NCBI GenBank assembly: GCA_019694975.1
Contig: JAIBAY010000002.1
Coordinates: forward strand, 633,252 to 697,251
DNA: 64,000 nt
Source of the DNA: Chitinophagales bacterium
GTDB taxonomy: Bacteria > Bacteroidota > Bacteroidia > Chitinophagales > UBA10324
Direction: 5' to 3'
This document shows, one piece after another, positions 36,637 through 45,916 of this stretch. The position numbers and the translations under genes were made by a program. The notes beneath the pieces were generated by a model. The model was not told where the DNA came from. It did not search any database and saw only the letters and a list, made by a program, of their open reading frames with translations. Positions within the stretch are counted from its first letter, which is position 1, and each line of letters opens with the position of its first letter.

Positions 36637-37818
36637 TTACTTTTTACGCTTGTAGTAAAATGTCAGCATGAAAAACATGAGCCGGAGCAACTGATAAGAT
36701 GACCAGCGGATCAACTGGCTGAAAATATTCTTATGCTTATGGTGTGTTTCCGGCGTAATGGCAATGCAGTCGTTTTTTATGAACCTATCCATCATCTGTA
36801 CCACATCTTTTGCCAGTATTGCATCTTGTACGTCGATGTTTAATTCAATGCTTGCATAAGCGCTGAGCTTATTGATGTTATATGAACCTACCGTGAACCA
36901 TTCTCCATCACATACTGCAATCTTGGCATGCAATACCTTTGGCTGATACTCATATAACTCTATACTGTGCCTCAATAACCAGTCATACAACCAGCGTTCG
37001 GCATGTTTGGATAGCATGACGTCTGACGGTCCGGCTGTAATTACTCTGATCCTTACGCCACGTTGTGCAGCTTGCCCCAGCAGCCGGCGTATCGTTTCGC
37101 CGGGGAGAAAATAACTGCACATGATAGTGATGTTTGATTGTGCCAGCCTGATCATTTCAATGTAAGAGGCAGAAATCTGGTTCTTCCGTCGTACCCAGTC
37201 ATTACGCCGCATGCGGAGATTACAACTGTTCCCGTGTACCAAGTCAATCACTTTATTTTGCCTTTCGCAAGGCGTAATACCCATCTTCAACGGGAAACTC
37301 TTCCATGTTTTCCAGCATAACACGCAAAGCTCATTAGCCACAACACCTTCGGTAAAAAGTGCAAAGTCAAGCCAGGCCGGTTTATCATCCAGATCATTAT
37401 AGTGATCGGCTATATTTATTCCACCCACCAATGCATACCTGGAATCTACTACCATCACTTTATGGTGCATACGCCTTCCGAAATAGAAGTATTTGCTTCT
37501 GACGAGGGGTTCAAAAAACCTGAAGTGAACGCCGGCATCAGCTAACTGGCTTAACATTTTTGCGGAGAGGGATTGCGAAGCATAGCCGTCGGCCATCAGG
37601 TAAACTTTCACCTTTCTTGCCGCAGCATTTATCAATGCATCGGCTACCATTGTACCTGTTGTATCTTCCCTGAAAATATAGGTTTGCAGATGAATGGTAT
37701 CTTTGGCTGAATTGATTAATGACAGCATAAGATCAAAGTACTCTCTTCCCCCTTTCACCAGCCTCGCCGTATTAAGAGCAGAATAACTTTGTCCGGCAAT
37801 ATATTTACCACGAGCCAT
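36637..37818 (-). CDS. Cardiolipin synthase-like phospholipase D family protein
   Basis: A 393-residue protein with two HKD motifs: HHKVMVVD at 118-125 followed by GGIN, and HAKIAVCDGEWFTVGSYN near residue 305. It also has QTYIFREDTTGTMVADALI and the ILHHS-type segments of the Cls family. It lacks the N-terminal membrane helices of ClsA, so it is closer in size to ClsB; one hydrophobic stretch near the C-terminus (LLRLMFFMLTFYY) may anchor it. The likely reaction is phosphatidyl transfer to make cardiolipin. It is read alone. Confidence 0.85.
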   Translation of the reverse strand: MARGKYIAGQSYSALNTARLVKGGREYFDLMLSLINSAKDTIHLQTYIFREDTTGTMVADALINAAARKVKVYLMADGYASQSLSAKMLSQLADAGVHFRFFEPLVRSKYFYFGRRMHHKVMVVDSRYALVGGINIADHYNDLDDKPAWLDFALFTEGVVANELCVLCWKTWKSFPLKMGITPCERQNKVIDLVHGNSCNLRMRRNDWVRRKNQISASYIEMIRLAQSNITIMCSYFLPGETIRRLLGQAAQRGVRIRVITAGPSDVMLSKHAERWLYDWLLRHSIELYEYQPKVLHAKIAVCDGEWFTVGSYNINKLSAYASIELNIDVQDAILAKDVVQMMDRFIKNDCIAITPETHHKHKNIFSQLIRWSSYQLLRLMFFMLTFYYKRKK

Positions 37819-38128
37819 CGTTTAATTTTTTCGCTGTGTCATGCATGATTATATATTATGTACTTAGACGCATTTATTAAGGTGTCTATCAGCAGTATCA
37901 GGCTTTCCTCCTTTTCAAACGTTTTTCCCTTTCTGCTTCCACAAAATAACTGATATAGTCATCTTTCCATTGCATGCAATATCAGCACTGCATCTCCAAC
38001 CGAGTTACCTTCCGGTGCATCAAATGCCTATGACCACAATCATCATAAACTTTGACAAAAATCATTTTTAAAGTGACTTCCGTTTGCGTGATTTACCTCC
38101 TGATTGTTGGATTAAAGCGGCAATGATC
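37819..38128. other. Divergent intergenic region
   Basis: About 310 bases between divergently read genes; presumably holds promoters in both directions, but no clear TAnnTTTG box was recognised. No gene was seen. Confidence 0.4.
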
Positions 38129-38308
38129 ATGGCAAAAAAGGAAAAACCGGCAGCACCAACCATAGTTCCGTCAAAGCATCAGGCAATCGAACCGCCGGTC
38201 GACCCGGAAGATCCGATGGTGCCCGCAGCAGATGAGGTTATCCCGGATGATGAAGCATCTTTTGAATCTCCGCCCTATGAAATGCCTGAACCAGGTGAAG
38301 GACCATAA
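38129..38308 (+). CDS. Small acidic proline-rich protein, unknown
   Basis: It has 59 residues from the ATG at 38129 (MAKKEKPAAPTIVPSKHQ); the frame extends upstream to 38084 with unlikely residues. The chain is rich in P, E and D (VDPEDPMVPAADEVIPDDEA) with no cysteines or membrane segment, and is likely disordered. It precedes the PEBP gene by 11 bases, and the close spacing through the next three genes supports an operon. Similar small P/E/D-rich frames occur in Bacteroidota stress operons, but I do not recognise this one. Confidence 0.5.
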   Translation: MAKKEKPAAPTIVPSKHQAIEPPVDPEDPMVPAADEVIPDDEASFESPPYEMPEPGEGP

Positions 38309-38319
38309 CATGTAATACT

Positions 38320-38799
38320 ATGCAACAACCGTCAGCTATAAGGGCTGTTGACTACAAAGAACTGAAGGTTATCAGTCCGGTGTTTCAGCACGAATCATTG
38401 ATCCCTTCGAAGTACACCTGCGAGGGTGAGAACATCAGTCCGCCCCTGCAGATCAGTTTCATTCCTGGTGAAGCAAAAAGCCTGGTGTTGATCGTGGACG
38501 ATCCGGATGCACCAAATGGCTCATGGATGCACTGGCTGGTATGGGATATTCCGGTAACACATCTGTTGAAAGAAGGTGAAGTGCATGGCATTGAGGGAAT
38601 CAATGATTTTAAACAACACCGTTATGGCGGACCATGCCCGCCTTCAGGCACTCACCGGTATTTCTTTAAAATATATGCTCTTGACAAATTACTGAAATTA
38701 CCAACCGGAAGTACAAAAGCGCAATTGGAAAAATTGATGAGCGGTCACATCCTTGCCTTCGGCGAGCTCATCGGATTGTATAAAAGAAAAATGCTCTAA
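38320..38799 (+). CDS. YbhB/YbcL family PEBP (Raf kinase inhibitor-like) protein
   Basis: A 159-residue protein with the phosphatidylethanolamine-binding fold: ELKVISPVFQHESLIPSKYT, the anion-pocket motif DDPDAPNGSWMHWLVWDIP and YGGPCPPSGTHRYFFKIYAL, and an end helix ILAFGELIGLYKRKM. The family binds small anions or lipids; the function in bacteria is unknown. It starts 11 bases after the small acidic ORF and ends 2 bases before the membrane gene, within a compact operon. Confidence 0.92.
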   Translation: MQQPSAIRAVDYKELKVISPVFQHESLIPSKYTCEGENISPPLQISFIPGEAKSLVLIVDDPDAPNGSWMHWLVWDIPVTHLLKEGEVHGIEGINDFKQHRYGGPCPPSGTHRYFFKIYALDKLLKLPTGSTKAQLEKLMSGHILAFGELIGLYKRKML

Positions 38800-38801
38800 A
38801 G

Positions 38802-39188
38802 ATGAAAACCTTCCTCAACCTGTTACTTGGTTTCGTAGCGATGTCCGCAACATTTTCAGGCCTGCTGCTCATCATTCATCCCGATGGATCCACGCTTAAC
38901 TTGTCTACCAGCCTGCTCAGCGGCACTCCATTTAATGATTTCAGTATACCGGGCCTTATTTTATCTGTAGTGGTAGGCGGAACGCACCTGGCAGCCATAG
39001 TACAAAATATGAAGCATGCCACCTCCCGATATAACTGGAGCATGGCCGCCGGAATCGTTTTGGCCGGATGGATCATTGTTCAGCTGCTGTTGATTGGCGA
39101 AACGCACTGGCTGCAGTTACTCTATCTGGTCATCGGCGCACTAACCATTTTTGCAAGCTACCAGTTAAAAGGAAAATGGGCGGTATGA
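38802..39188 (+). CDS. Four-helix membrane protein, unknown
   Basis: A 128-residue protein with four hydrophobic segments (about 4-24, 46-66, 80-98 and 103-121) and small polar loops (GGTHLAAIVQNMKHAT). It begins 2 bases after the PEBP stop, and its stop overlaps the pyruvate kinase-like ATG (ATGA at 39185-39188), so the three genes are translationally linked. No family is recognised; DUF-type small membrane proteins of this form are common in Bacteroidota. Confidence 0.75.
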   Translation: MKTFLNLLLGFVAMSATFSGLLLIIHPDGSTLNLSTSLLSGTPFNDFSIPGLILSVVVGGTHLAAIVQNMKHATSRYNWSMAAGIVLAGWIIVQLLLIGETHWLQLLYLVIGALTIFASYQLKGKWAV

Positions 39189-40726
39189 AAATGCTTATGA
39201 TGATATCCGTTGAGAAAAAGAATGACAGTATCCAAAAAAATCCTGTCAACATTTCACCACCTGCTAATTTAAGCGATATGGTCGCGCTACCGGATCTGAT
39301 ACGGCTTCAGCAACAACTGGAAGATATTGATGCGGACATGAAAAAAGCAGAGGATCATTTCGGTGGTCTAATCGCCAAGGTTCACCCGGCCAATGCTCTT
39401 AATGCGGCCAATCTCCTGCATTACCTGGCGCTCCGGAATTTAGATGTAAGGAAACTGCAAGACGATCTGCATTCCGCAGGGTTATCATCGCTGGCAAGTG
39501 CAGAGAGCCATATACGCGGACAACTGCTCAATATCCTGCACAGGCTGGGCAGTGATAAAAGCATCACCGAGGATATCTTCGATTATGAAAGCAGTAAAAA
39601 ATCGCTCTTGCAAAAAGCATCCGGATTATTCGGAGAGCGGCAGAACGAACAGTTGCCCTATATCATGGTTACTTTCGATACCAAACTGGCCGATGACTAT
39701 GCTGCCGTTAAAAACCTGCTGCAATCAGGAATGAATGTTGCGCGGATCAACTGCGCACATGATGATGAAAGCACCTGGTTCCGGATGATTCAGCACATAC
39801 GCCGTGCATCTAAAATGACCGGACTCCCCTGTAAAGTTTATATGGATCTTGCAGGCCCGAAAATCAGGACTGCATTAAATGGCTTTAAGAAACTGAAAGT
39901 AAAGGAAGGCGAACACTTGTTGATCACGGATGAAACACAATTGAGAAAAAATCAGGACGGGGTTATAGGCTGTACGATTCCGGGCATTGCAAAACAACTG
40001 AATGCAGGCGAAAGAGTATTGTTTGATGATGGATTAATTGAAGCAAAAGTGGAAAAGACCACAGGCAACACCGCTACGTTGCAGGTCATGCGTATCTCCA
40101 GTAAAAAACCTTTCATCAAAATCGAAAAAGGAATCAACTTTCCGGATTCCACCCTGCTTTTTTCAGCGTTAACCGCGTTCGACCGTGAATGCCTTCCATT
40201 TATTCTTAAGCATGCTGATATGGTAGGATATTCTTTTGTACGCAATACAAAAGACATGATGGAACTGCGGGAAGCAATGGGGAAAAACAAAAAAGTTTCC
40301 CTGATCATTAAAATTGAAACACCTGAGGCCGTGAAGAATCTTCCTTCCTTATTGTTCTATGGGTTGCAGGAAGAACACCTCGGAGTTATGATTGCAAGAG
40401 GTGATCTTGCGGTAGAAATAGGTTTTGAACGGATGAGTGAAATTCAGGAAGAGATCTTATGGATATGTGAAGCGGCACATGTGCCGGTGATATGGGCAAC
40501 ACAGGTTTTAGAGACACTTAACAAATCCGGCATAGCTACCAGGTCAGAAGTAACAGATGCTGCGCATGCGGCTATGGCCGATTGCGTTATGATCAACAAA
40601 GGACAATTCATCATTCATGTAATTGAAATGCTGCGAGACATATTCCTCCGCAGCGGTGGTCATCATGTTAAGAAACGTTTCACCTTCCGGCCATTGGCGA
40701 TAGCCACCAGGTTTATGGCTCAATGA
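39185..40726 (+). CDS. Atypical pyruvate kinase-like protein with N-terminal extension and no C-terminal domain
   Basis: It has 513 residues from the ATG at 39185 that overlaps the preceding stop. Residues 1-155 are an extension not seen in standard enzymes. From ~155 a pyruvate kinase barrel follows: YIMVTFDTKLADD, GMNVARINCAHDD (for NxSHG), YMDLAGPKIRT, SLIIKIETPEAV, VMIARGDLAVEIG, VIWATQVLETLNK. The usual MLSGETA motif is replaced by CVMINKG, and the allosteric C domain is absent: the chain ends soon after. The R, K, E and D residues of the active site are present by eye. Activity toward pyruvate is uncertain; it probably is not the glycolytic enzyme. Confidence 0.75.
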   Translation: MKMLMMISVEKKNDSIQKNPVNISPPANLSDMVALPDLIRLQQQLEDIDADMKKAEDHFGGLIAKVHPANALNAANLLHYLALRNLDVRKLQDDLHSAGLSSLASAESHIRGQLLNILHRLGSDKSITEDIFDYESSKKSLLQKASGLFGERQNEQLPYIMVTFDTKLADDYAAVKNLLQSGMNVARINCAHDDESTWFRMIQHIRRASKMTGLPCKVYMDLAGPKIRTALNGFKKLKVKEGEHLLITDETQLRKNQDGVIGCTIPGIAKQLNAGERVLFDDGLIEAKVEKTTGNTATLQVMRISSKKPFIKIEKGINFPDSTLLFSALTAFDRECLPFILKHADMVGYSFVRNTKDMMELREAMGKNKKVSLIIKIETPEAVKNLPSLLFYGLQEEHLGVMIARGDLAVEIGFERMSEIQEEILWICEAAHVPVIWATQVLETLNKSGIATRSEVTDAAHAAMADCVMINKGQFIIHVIEMLRDIFLRSGGHHVKKRFTFRPLAIATRFMAQ

Positions 40727-40836
40727 GCTTTGTTAGTATATAAATGAAGGACACAAAGGAAAGGATTCTATTCATCCAAACTTCCTGCTGTTTGCTTAGA
40801 TATGACAAATCTAACCTTGTGGTGGTACTCTACTAT

Positions 40837-42240
40837 TCAGTCTTTCATCAGGATAATAGGTTTCTTCCACCCCTGCTCATCAGCCGTTAGGAAATAAACC
40901 CCATTTGGAAAAGCAGACAGATCGATATCGGCAGCTTCGTTATTGATAGCAATGCATTGTATTGTGCGCCCATAGCTGTCGCTAATTTTTATTCCAACTT
41001 CATGGTTTGGTGTGAATTGTCTTATCAGGAAATGACCTCCAGAAGGATTTGGATAAACTTCCAATTGGTGATTAAGTGAAACATGATCACCAACCGGAAC
41101 CTGTTGCATACCATTAGCATCTGTCTTGATAAAATAAGCATCTGCATCTCCGGCGCCATAGCTGAAGGTCAATCCCACGGCAATAAATCCGCCATCCATG
41201 GTGGGAATACCTTCATAACCTGCGTCACCCATGAGTCCACCGTATAATTCCTCCCAAATGGAATTCAGGTTTTCATCGGTTTTACGCAGCATGAGTTTGT
41301 TAGCTATCGCACCACAAATGAAAAACCCGTCTCCGGATGGATATATTGAATACTCCTTTGCTGAATTACCGGCAATGTTATAATTGAAATCCATAATTTT
41401 TGTAAACAGGGTATCCAGCTCTTCATCGAGTCGTAAAATCCATGGATCAAATGAAAATGATTGGCCCCAGGTTGCTGAACAGATATAACCACCTGCAGGT
41501 ACCGGTTCAATGGTGATGGCTGCTTCTGCTGTTGGCGCCTCATACATTTTACTGATCAGCAAGGTGCCATCTTCGGCATACTTTCTGGTCAGGGCATTGA
41601 AAGTTCCTGAAAAAGTGTAGCCGGCCACAACATATTCATGCTGCGAATTCTCGCAGGCATACATGAAATGACTTGTTGCAGCAGATGGCAAAGTATCACT
41701 CCATAGTGTGTTTCCCTCTTCATCAATCTTCAGAATCACTCCAATCGTAACGCCTGAAACGATCCACGCACCTGATAAAAGATAATTGCCGTCGGAGGTG
41801 ACCAAAACATGTTTCAACTCATCGTTTCCGGCTGATCCCCAAGTTTTGCTCCAGATTAAATTACCCTCCGCATCTGTTCTCACCAGATACCAGTTGAATC
41901 CTGAAGGTGTTCCCGGGCCATAAGAATACGTATTACCTGCAATCACAAATCCATCATCGGGAGTTATTTTGATTGCACCATTAGTAAACTCACTTCCTGT
42001 TCCACCATAATGTTTCATCCACAGCGTGTCACCATATTTATCAGTTCGCAGGAGCAGGATGTCGGAACTGCCGTTACTGAAGCTCCAGGAGCGTCCAAGT
42101 ATTACATAGCCACTGTCAGCCAACTCAACAACACCTTTGGCTTCATCCGACCCTGTGCCGCCAAGCCATTTTTCAAAAGTAATTTGTGCATGGGCGGCAT
42201 TTGCAAATACAACGAGCAACAGGAAAAAAAACCTATTCAT
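40837..42240 (-). CDS. Secreted T9SS type A protein with propeller-like repeats
   Basis: A 467-residue protein with signal peptide (FFFLLLVVFANAAHAQI). The body holds repeats similar in kind to the 14990-16600 gene: KWLGGTGSDEAKGVVELADSG, GGTGSEFTNGAIKITPDDGF, WGSAGNDELKHVLVTSDG, LYGGLMGDAGYEGIPTMDGG. Each has a WxKxxGG opening and a DGGF or DSGY turn. The C-terminal type A sorting signal is clear (VYPNPSGGHFLIR; ISDSYGRTIQC; PNGVYFLTADE). The ligand is unknown. It is read alone, head to head with the AT-rich gene at 42808. Confidence 0.85.
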   Translation of the reverse strand: MNRFFFLLLVVFANAAHAQITFEKWLGGTGSDEAKGVVELADSGYVILGRSWSFSNGSSDILLLRTDKYGDTLWMKHYGGTGSEFTNGAIKITPDDGFVIAGNTYSYGPGTPSGFNWYLVRTDAEGNLIWSKTWGSAGNDELKHVLVTSDGNYLLSGAWIVSGVTIGVILKIDEEGNTLWSDTLPSAATSHFMYACENSQHEYVVAGYTFSGTFNALTRKYAEDGTLLISKMYEAPTAEAAITIEPVPAGGYICSATWGQSFSFDPWILRLDEELDTLFTKIMDFNYNIAGNSAKEYSIYPSGDGFFICGAIANKLMLRKTDENLNSIWEELYGGLMGDAGYEGIPTMDGGFIAVGLTFSYGAGDADAYFIKTDANGMQQVPVGDHVSLNHQLEVYPNPSGGHFLIRQFTPNHEVGIKISDSYGRTIQCIAINNEAADIDLSAFPNGVYFLTADEQGWKKPIILMKD

Positions 42241-42807
42241 GCGGGAACGCTGAGATCTATGACTATTCTAATGCAGCGCAAGAATACAAAATTGTCAAAA
42301 AAACCAACTCGCCTCGTTAGCAGGCAAGGTTTGAGGAGGCGAAAGAGTGCGCATTCAGGTATATGAATAAATTATTCGCATAGTATGACATTAACGTAAT
42401 GCTTTCCACGTGAATCTGCTGATCAGCAAGCACTCCCCGTTTAGCGCATGCATCCGCTTGTGTTCTCCATTATACAGCGTCCACCATTCATTCAGGTCTT
42501 TTACTATTAACCATTACTAAAATATAATTTGAAGCGAGTAAAAATTAATGCTGACCACAGAAATCCTCGTCAAACTGAGCATCTTCGTGGTAAGATTACT
42601 GCGGTGTAACTTTTTTACGATGCGGATAAAAAGATTTGAATAGCTTTAGCTATGTAATGCTAAATCATGGCGGTGGAAGCACACGTTTGAAAAGCGGACG
42701 CTTTTAAATGGAAGCCACAAACGGACGCTTACGCCAAACGGTGAGGCGGCCGGGAAGCATATCAGCTCACTAAATTAACATGTAAAAAAGCAACGTAATT
42801 ACATTTT
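42241..42807. other. Divergent intergenic region with inverted repeat arm
   Basis: About 570 bases without a gene between divergent surface-protein genes. It contains a small hairpin (AAAGCGGACGCTTT near 42692) and one arm of an inverted repeat (42716-42739) whose partner lies after the next gene. Confidence 0.5.
42716..42739. repeat. Left arm of inverted repeat flanking the 42808-45450 gene
   Basis: CACAAACGGACGCTTACGCCAAAC is nearly the reverse complement of 45461-45484 (20 of 24 positions). Confidence 0.6.
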
Positions 42808-45450
42808 ATGAAAATAACCCAACTACTTGTTCTAATATGCTCTATTACCATAGCATCGCATGCTCAAATTACCACTAAATGGATTAGAGACATTGATTAT
42901 GGCGAGCCCGGTTTTGATTCAATTACTATCAGCGTAAACTTAAAAGAAGATATCCAGGGTAATTATATTGTTTTATTGGATGGGGATTACTTTACAGCTA
43001 ACAAGGAAGGTATTCATTTGCTTAAATTAAATAAGTATGGTTTCGTTGTTTGGAAAAAATCCTTTCTCACCAATCATGATATAATTCATAATACAACTCT
43101 TTTACCTTACAAAAAGCAAATTATGGATGTTGATTCAATTGGGAATATATACGTGCTTGCCCATGGAAAACAAAATACAGACACTGCACACTTAGTAAAA
43201 ATTGACCCGGCTGGAAATCTGTTGCTTCACCGAGTAGATTTTGTACCGGGTGGCGTAGTAGATTATATATGGGGATTAAGAGTTTGTTTTGATAACAGCA
43301 TAATAATTGCACGACGAAACACCGGTTCAAATTTCACAGTTATCAAATATGATGATCTGTTTAATTTATTATGGAGTACCGATATCCCAATTGGAACATC
43401 TTCTATCCAGGATTTGACAAATATCACATGGGATAACAATCAGGTCTTGCATATTGCCAATGGCACTCGATTAGTGCAAATGGATTATGCAAATGGCAAC
43501 ATAATAAGTAATAACACAACCATTCCGTTTCCGGTTGGGTTAGGAACATTTTGGATGAATGATGGCGATAACTTTTTTCAAACCTGGAAACCGGGAACAT
43601 CCAGTCCTTTTGGAAGTTACACTTTTGATACACAGCTAAATCAGTTAGCTTACAGAACCAGTCCGGTTAGCCAGATGATAATGCATCGCAATGTTGACGG
43701 TACTTTAATTGAAAATTATTTCAATGGTATAGACTCCTCGCGATTTAATAAAATAGATGTTGGCGGCAATCTTGTACAAACTATTTCCATACCGCAAACA
43801 TCACTAAGTACACTGCCGGCCTGGATTGCCACCAATGGTTTTTTTGATAAAACCAATAAAGACTTTTATGGAATTTGGCTGCACGGAAGTAAAAAACAAT
43901 TAGAGATAGCGCACCTTGATTCAAATCTTAACTTTTTAGGTGTTATCAATAAACCTGTAATTTATCAAAATGGAGGCACACAAATAAATCACATTGTCAG
44001 CAATGATTATGCACGAACATTGGTTTCAATCAACAAATTTTTTAACCCTTATAAATATTGCTTTACCCTTTACAATTTTTGCAATACCTGTATAGATAAT
44101 TTGCAGGGCAAAGCTTTTATTGATGCCAACAGCAATTGTGTTTACGATTCCAGCGAAGTTGCAATTACTAACCTGATGATTGATGTTGCCAATGTTGGAT
44201 TAGGTTTGCCGACCGATACAATGGGAAATTTTTCTTATGAACTTCCTGCGGGCAATTATCAGCTTACACCTGTGTTGCCTGGAACACTTACAAGCACATG
44301 CGCAACTTTTCCTTTAAATATTAACCTGACTGACACTACTGTTACGGAACAGCATTTTCCCCTACAGATTGATTCAACGTATCACGATTTTTCTGTTTCT
44401 TCGGTTGCGCTCACACCGGCTGTTCCCGGTAATGCATATCAGTTTTTGGTTATTTTAAGGAACCACCAGTTCTTTACAGATTCAGCATCGGTCAGCGCAA
44501 CAATTGATACGCTGTTTACTGTAGATTCCATTTCTATTTTGCCATCAGCCTTAACTAACCAGACGTATGTGTTTAATAACCTTACACTTCAAGGGCAACA
44601 GGATTCATCCATAATATTTTACATGACTGTTGATACGCTTGCGCAGTTGTTTGACACCGTTTATTTTCAATCATACGCTGCCGGCCTTAATGGCGATAAC
44701 AACTCCTTAAACGACACCTCACACTTTACTGATTTTATACTTTCATCTTTTGACCCTAACGATAAACTCGTGTATCCATCTGGAAATATTACGGTTAATG
44801 ATTCTGTCTTGCGATACACCATTCGTTTTCAGAATACGGGAACTTACATGGCGAAAAATGTTGTGATTTTAGATACGCTTGACAACAACCTTGATTTCTC
44901 TTCACTGGAATTTTTATCAGCAAGTCATAACTACACCATTAAGTTTATTGATAATAATGTTCTTGAAATAACTTTTGCGAACATAAATCTGCCAGACAGT
45001 AACAGCAGCGAGCCGTTTAGTCATGGCTTTTTTATATACACGATCAAACAAAAATCGGGGCTTGCACCGGGTACACAGATAGAAAACTCGGCTGCTATTT
45101 ATTTTGATTATAATGCACCGGTAATTACAAGTAGTGTCTTCAATACAATTGTTAACCCTGTAAGTGTTTCTGAAGTATGGACAGAAGACTTCAAGCTGAA
45201 GGTATTTCCAAATCCGGTATTAGGAGAAGAATTTTTTGTTGAGTTTGTCAGCCCCAAATCACAGCTTATTTCCATTTCATTAACCGATATAACCGGCAGG
45301 CTGATTGATAAAAGCATGCAGCAGATGTGCTCTGCAGGTACGAACAATTTTATAATCAAAAAACCGGCTGTAAGCGGTGTTTATTTTATTGCTGTAACGA
45401 TGAGCAATGCTACCGTAAATAAAAAAATTGTTGTTTTAGATATAAGATAA
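42808..45450 (+). CDS. Large secreted T9SS type A protein with conserved Bacteroidota repeat domain (DUF7619-type)
   Basis: An 880-residue protein with signal peptide (LLVLICSITIASHAQI). The first ~420 residues are a beta-rich, propeller-like region. Cys-containing GKAFIDANSNCVYDSSEV-type turns follow at ~430, then a domain with SFDPNDKLVYPSGNI, RYTIRFQNTGTYMAKNVVIL and IENSAAIYFDYNAPVIT, a pattern common to Bacteroidota surface proteins. The type A sorting signal ends it (VFPNPVLGEEFFVEF; LTDITGRLIDK; SGVYFIAVTM). The gene is visibly more AT-rich than its neighbours and lies between the arms of an inverted repeat, hinting at recent transfer. The function is unknown; adhesion is likely. Confidence 0.85.
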   Translation: MKITQLLVLICSITIASHAQITTKWIRDIDYGEPGFDSITISVNLKEDIQGNYIVLLDGDYFTANKEGIHLLKLNKYGFVVWKKSFLTNHDIIHNTTLLPYKKQIMDVDSIGNIYVLAHGKQNTDTAHLVKIDPAGNLLLHRVDFVPGGVVDYIWGLRVCFDNSIIIARRNTGSNFTVIKYDDLFNLLWSTDIPIGTSSIQDLTNITWDNNQVLHIANGTRLVQMDYANGNIISNNTTIPFPVGLGTFWMNDGDNFFQTWKPGTSSPFGSYTFDTQLNQLAYRTSPVSQMIMHRNVDGTLIENYFNGIDSSRFNKIDVGGNLVQTISIPQTSLSTLPAWIATNGFFDKTNKDFYGIWLHGSKKQLEIAHLDSNLNFLGVINKPVIYQNGGTQINHIVSNDYARTLVSINKFFNPYKYCFTLYNFCNTCIDNLQGKAFIDANSNCVYDSSEVAITNLMIDVANVGLGLPTDTMGNFSYELPAGNYQLTPVLPGTLTSTCATFPLNINLTDTTVTEQHFPLQIDSTYHDFSVSSVALTPAVPGNAYQFLVILRNHQFFTDSASVSATIDTLFTVDSISILPSALTNQTYVFNNLTLQGQQDSSIIFYMTVDTLAQLFDTVYFQSYAAGLNGDNNSLNDTSHFTDFILSSFDPNDKLVYPSGNITVNDSVLRYTIRFQNTGTYMAKNVVILDTLDNNLDFSSLEFLSASHNYTIKFIDNNVLEITFANINLPDSNSSEPFSHGFFIYTIKQKSGLAPGTQIENSAAIYFDYNAPVITSSVFNTIVNPVSVSEVWTEDFKLKVFPNPVLGEEFFVEFVSPKSQLISISLTDITGRLIDKSMQQMCSAGTNNFIIKKPAVSGVYFIAVTMSNATVNKKIVVLDIR

Positions 45451-45460
45451 GTTTTTCCAT

Positions 45461-45484
45461 GTTTGGCGCAAGCGTCCGTGTCTG
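45461..45484. repeat. Right arm of inverted repeat flanking the 42808-45450 gene
   Basis: GTTTGGCGCAAGCGTCCGTGTCTG pairs with 42716-42739 in reverse complement (20 of 24 positions). It begins 11 bases after the stop. Confidence 0.6.
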
Positions 45485-45540
45485 TTGTCAAACTAAGATA
45501 ATGGTGTTTATAAGATCATAAGTTTTGTAACCGGGTATAA

Positions 45541-45575
45541 AAGAAAAACCCCTGTAAGATTTTCTTAACAGGGGT
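45541..45575 (-). terminator. Terminator of tRNA-Arg
   Basis: On the minus strand ACCCCTGT, loop, ACAGGGGT (complement of 45548-45575), then TTTTTCTT. It lies just past the tRNA 3' end. Confidence 0.85.
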
Positions 45576-45588
45576 ACAGTGAAAGATG

Positions 45589-45662
45589 TGATCCCGGCAG
45601 GAGTCAAACCTGCAACCTTCTGATCCGTAGTCAGATGCTCTATTCAGTTAAGCTACGGGACC
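45589..45662 (-). tRNA. tRNA-Arg (anticodon ACG)
   Basis: Minus strand cloverleaf: acceptor GGTCCCG with CGGGATC (one G-T), D-arm, anticodon arm TCTGA-CTACGGA-TCAGA with ACG (inosine-modified for CGN codons), variable loop, T-arm GCAGG-TTTGACT-CCTGC, discriminator A. No CCA is encoded. Confidence 0.95.
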
Positions 45663-45753
45663 GTGTTTGTTGTTGGCTAATAGCTATTTGTTATTCGGCT
45701 ATGCACTTTCGTGAGCTATCAATAACAATTAACTATTCACCAGTCACCAATTA

Positions 45754-45777
45754 CTATTCACTATTCACTATTCACTA
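45754..45777. repeat. Short tandem repeat of CTATTCA
   Basis: Three full copies of CTATTCA (45754-45774) plus a partial copy, with similar units just upstream. It is a slippage-prone intergenic microsatellite. Confidence 0.75.
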
Positions 45778-45916
45778 AATCAAGGTTGCAAAAATAAATT
45801 TAATTTCCGAATGAATACACTGCCTTCACAGTTATTCACATCTTAAAAAGCGCTGCCTGTTTTTTTTGGAGTTTCAAGACCGATGCAGTTACTTTATCGC
45901 ACTAACCTGTTACATC

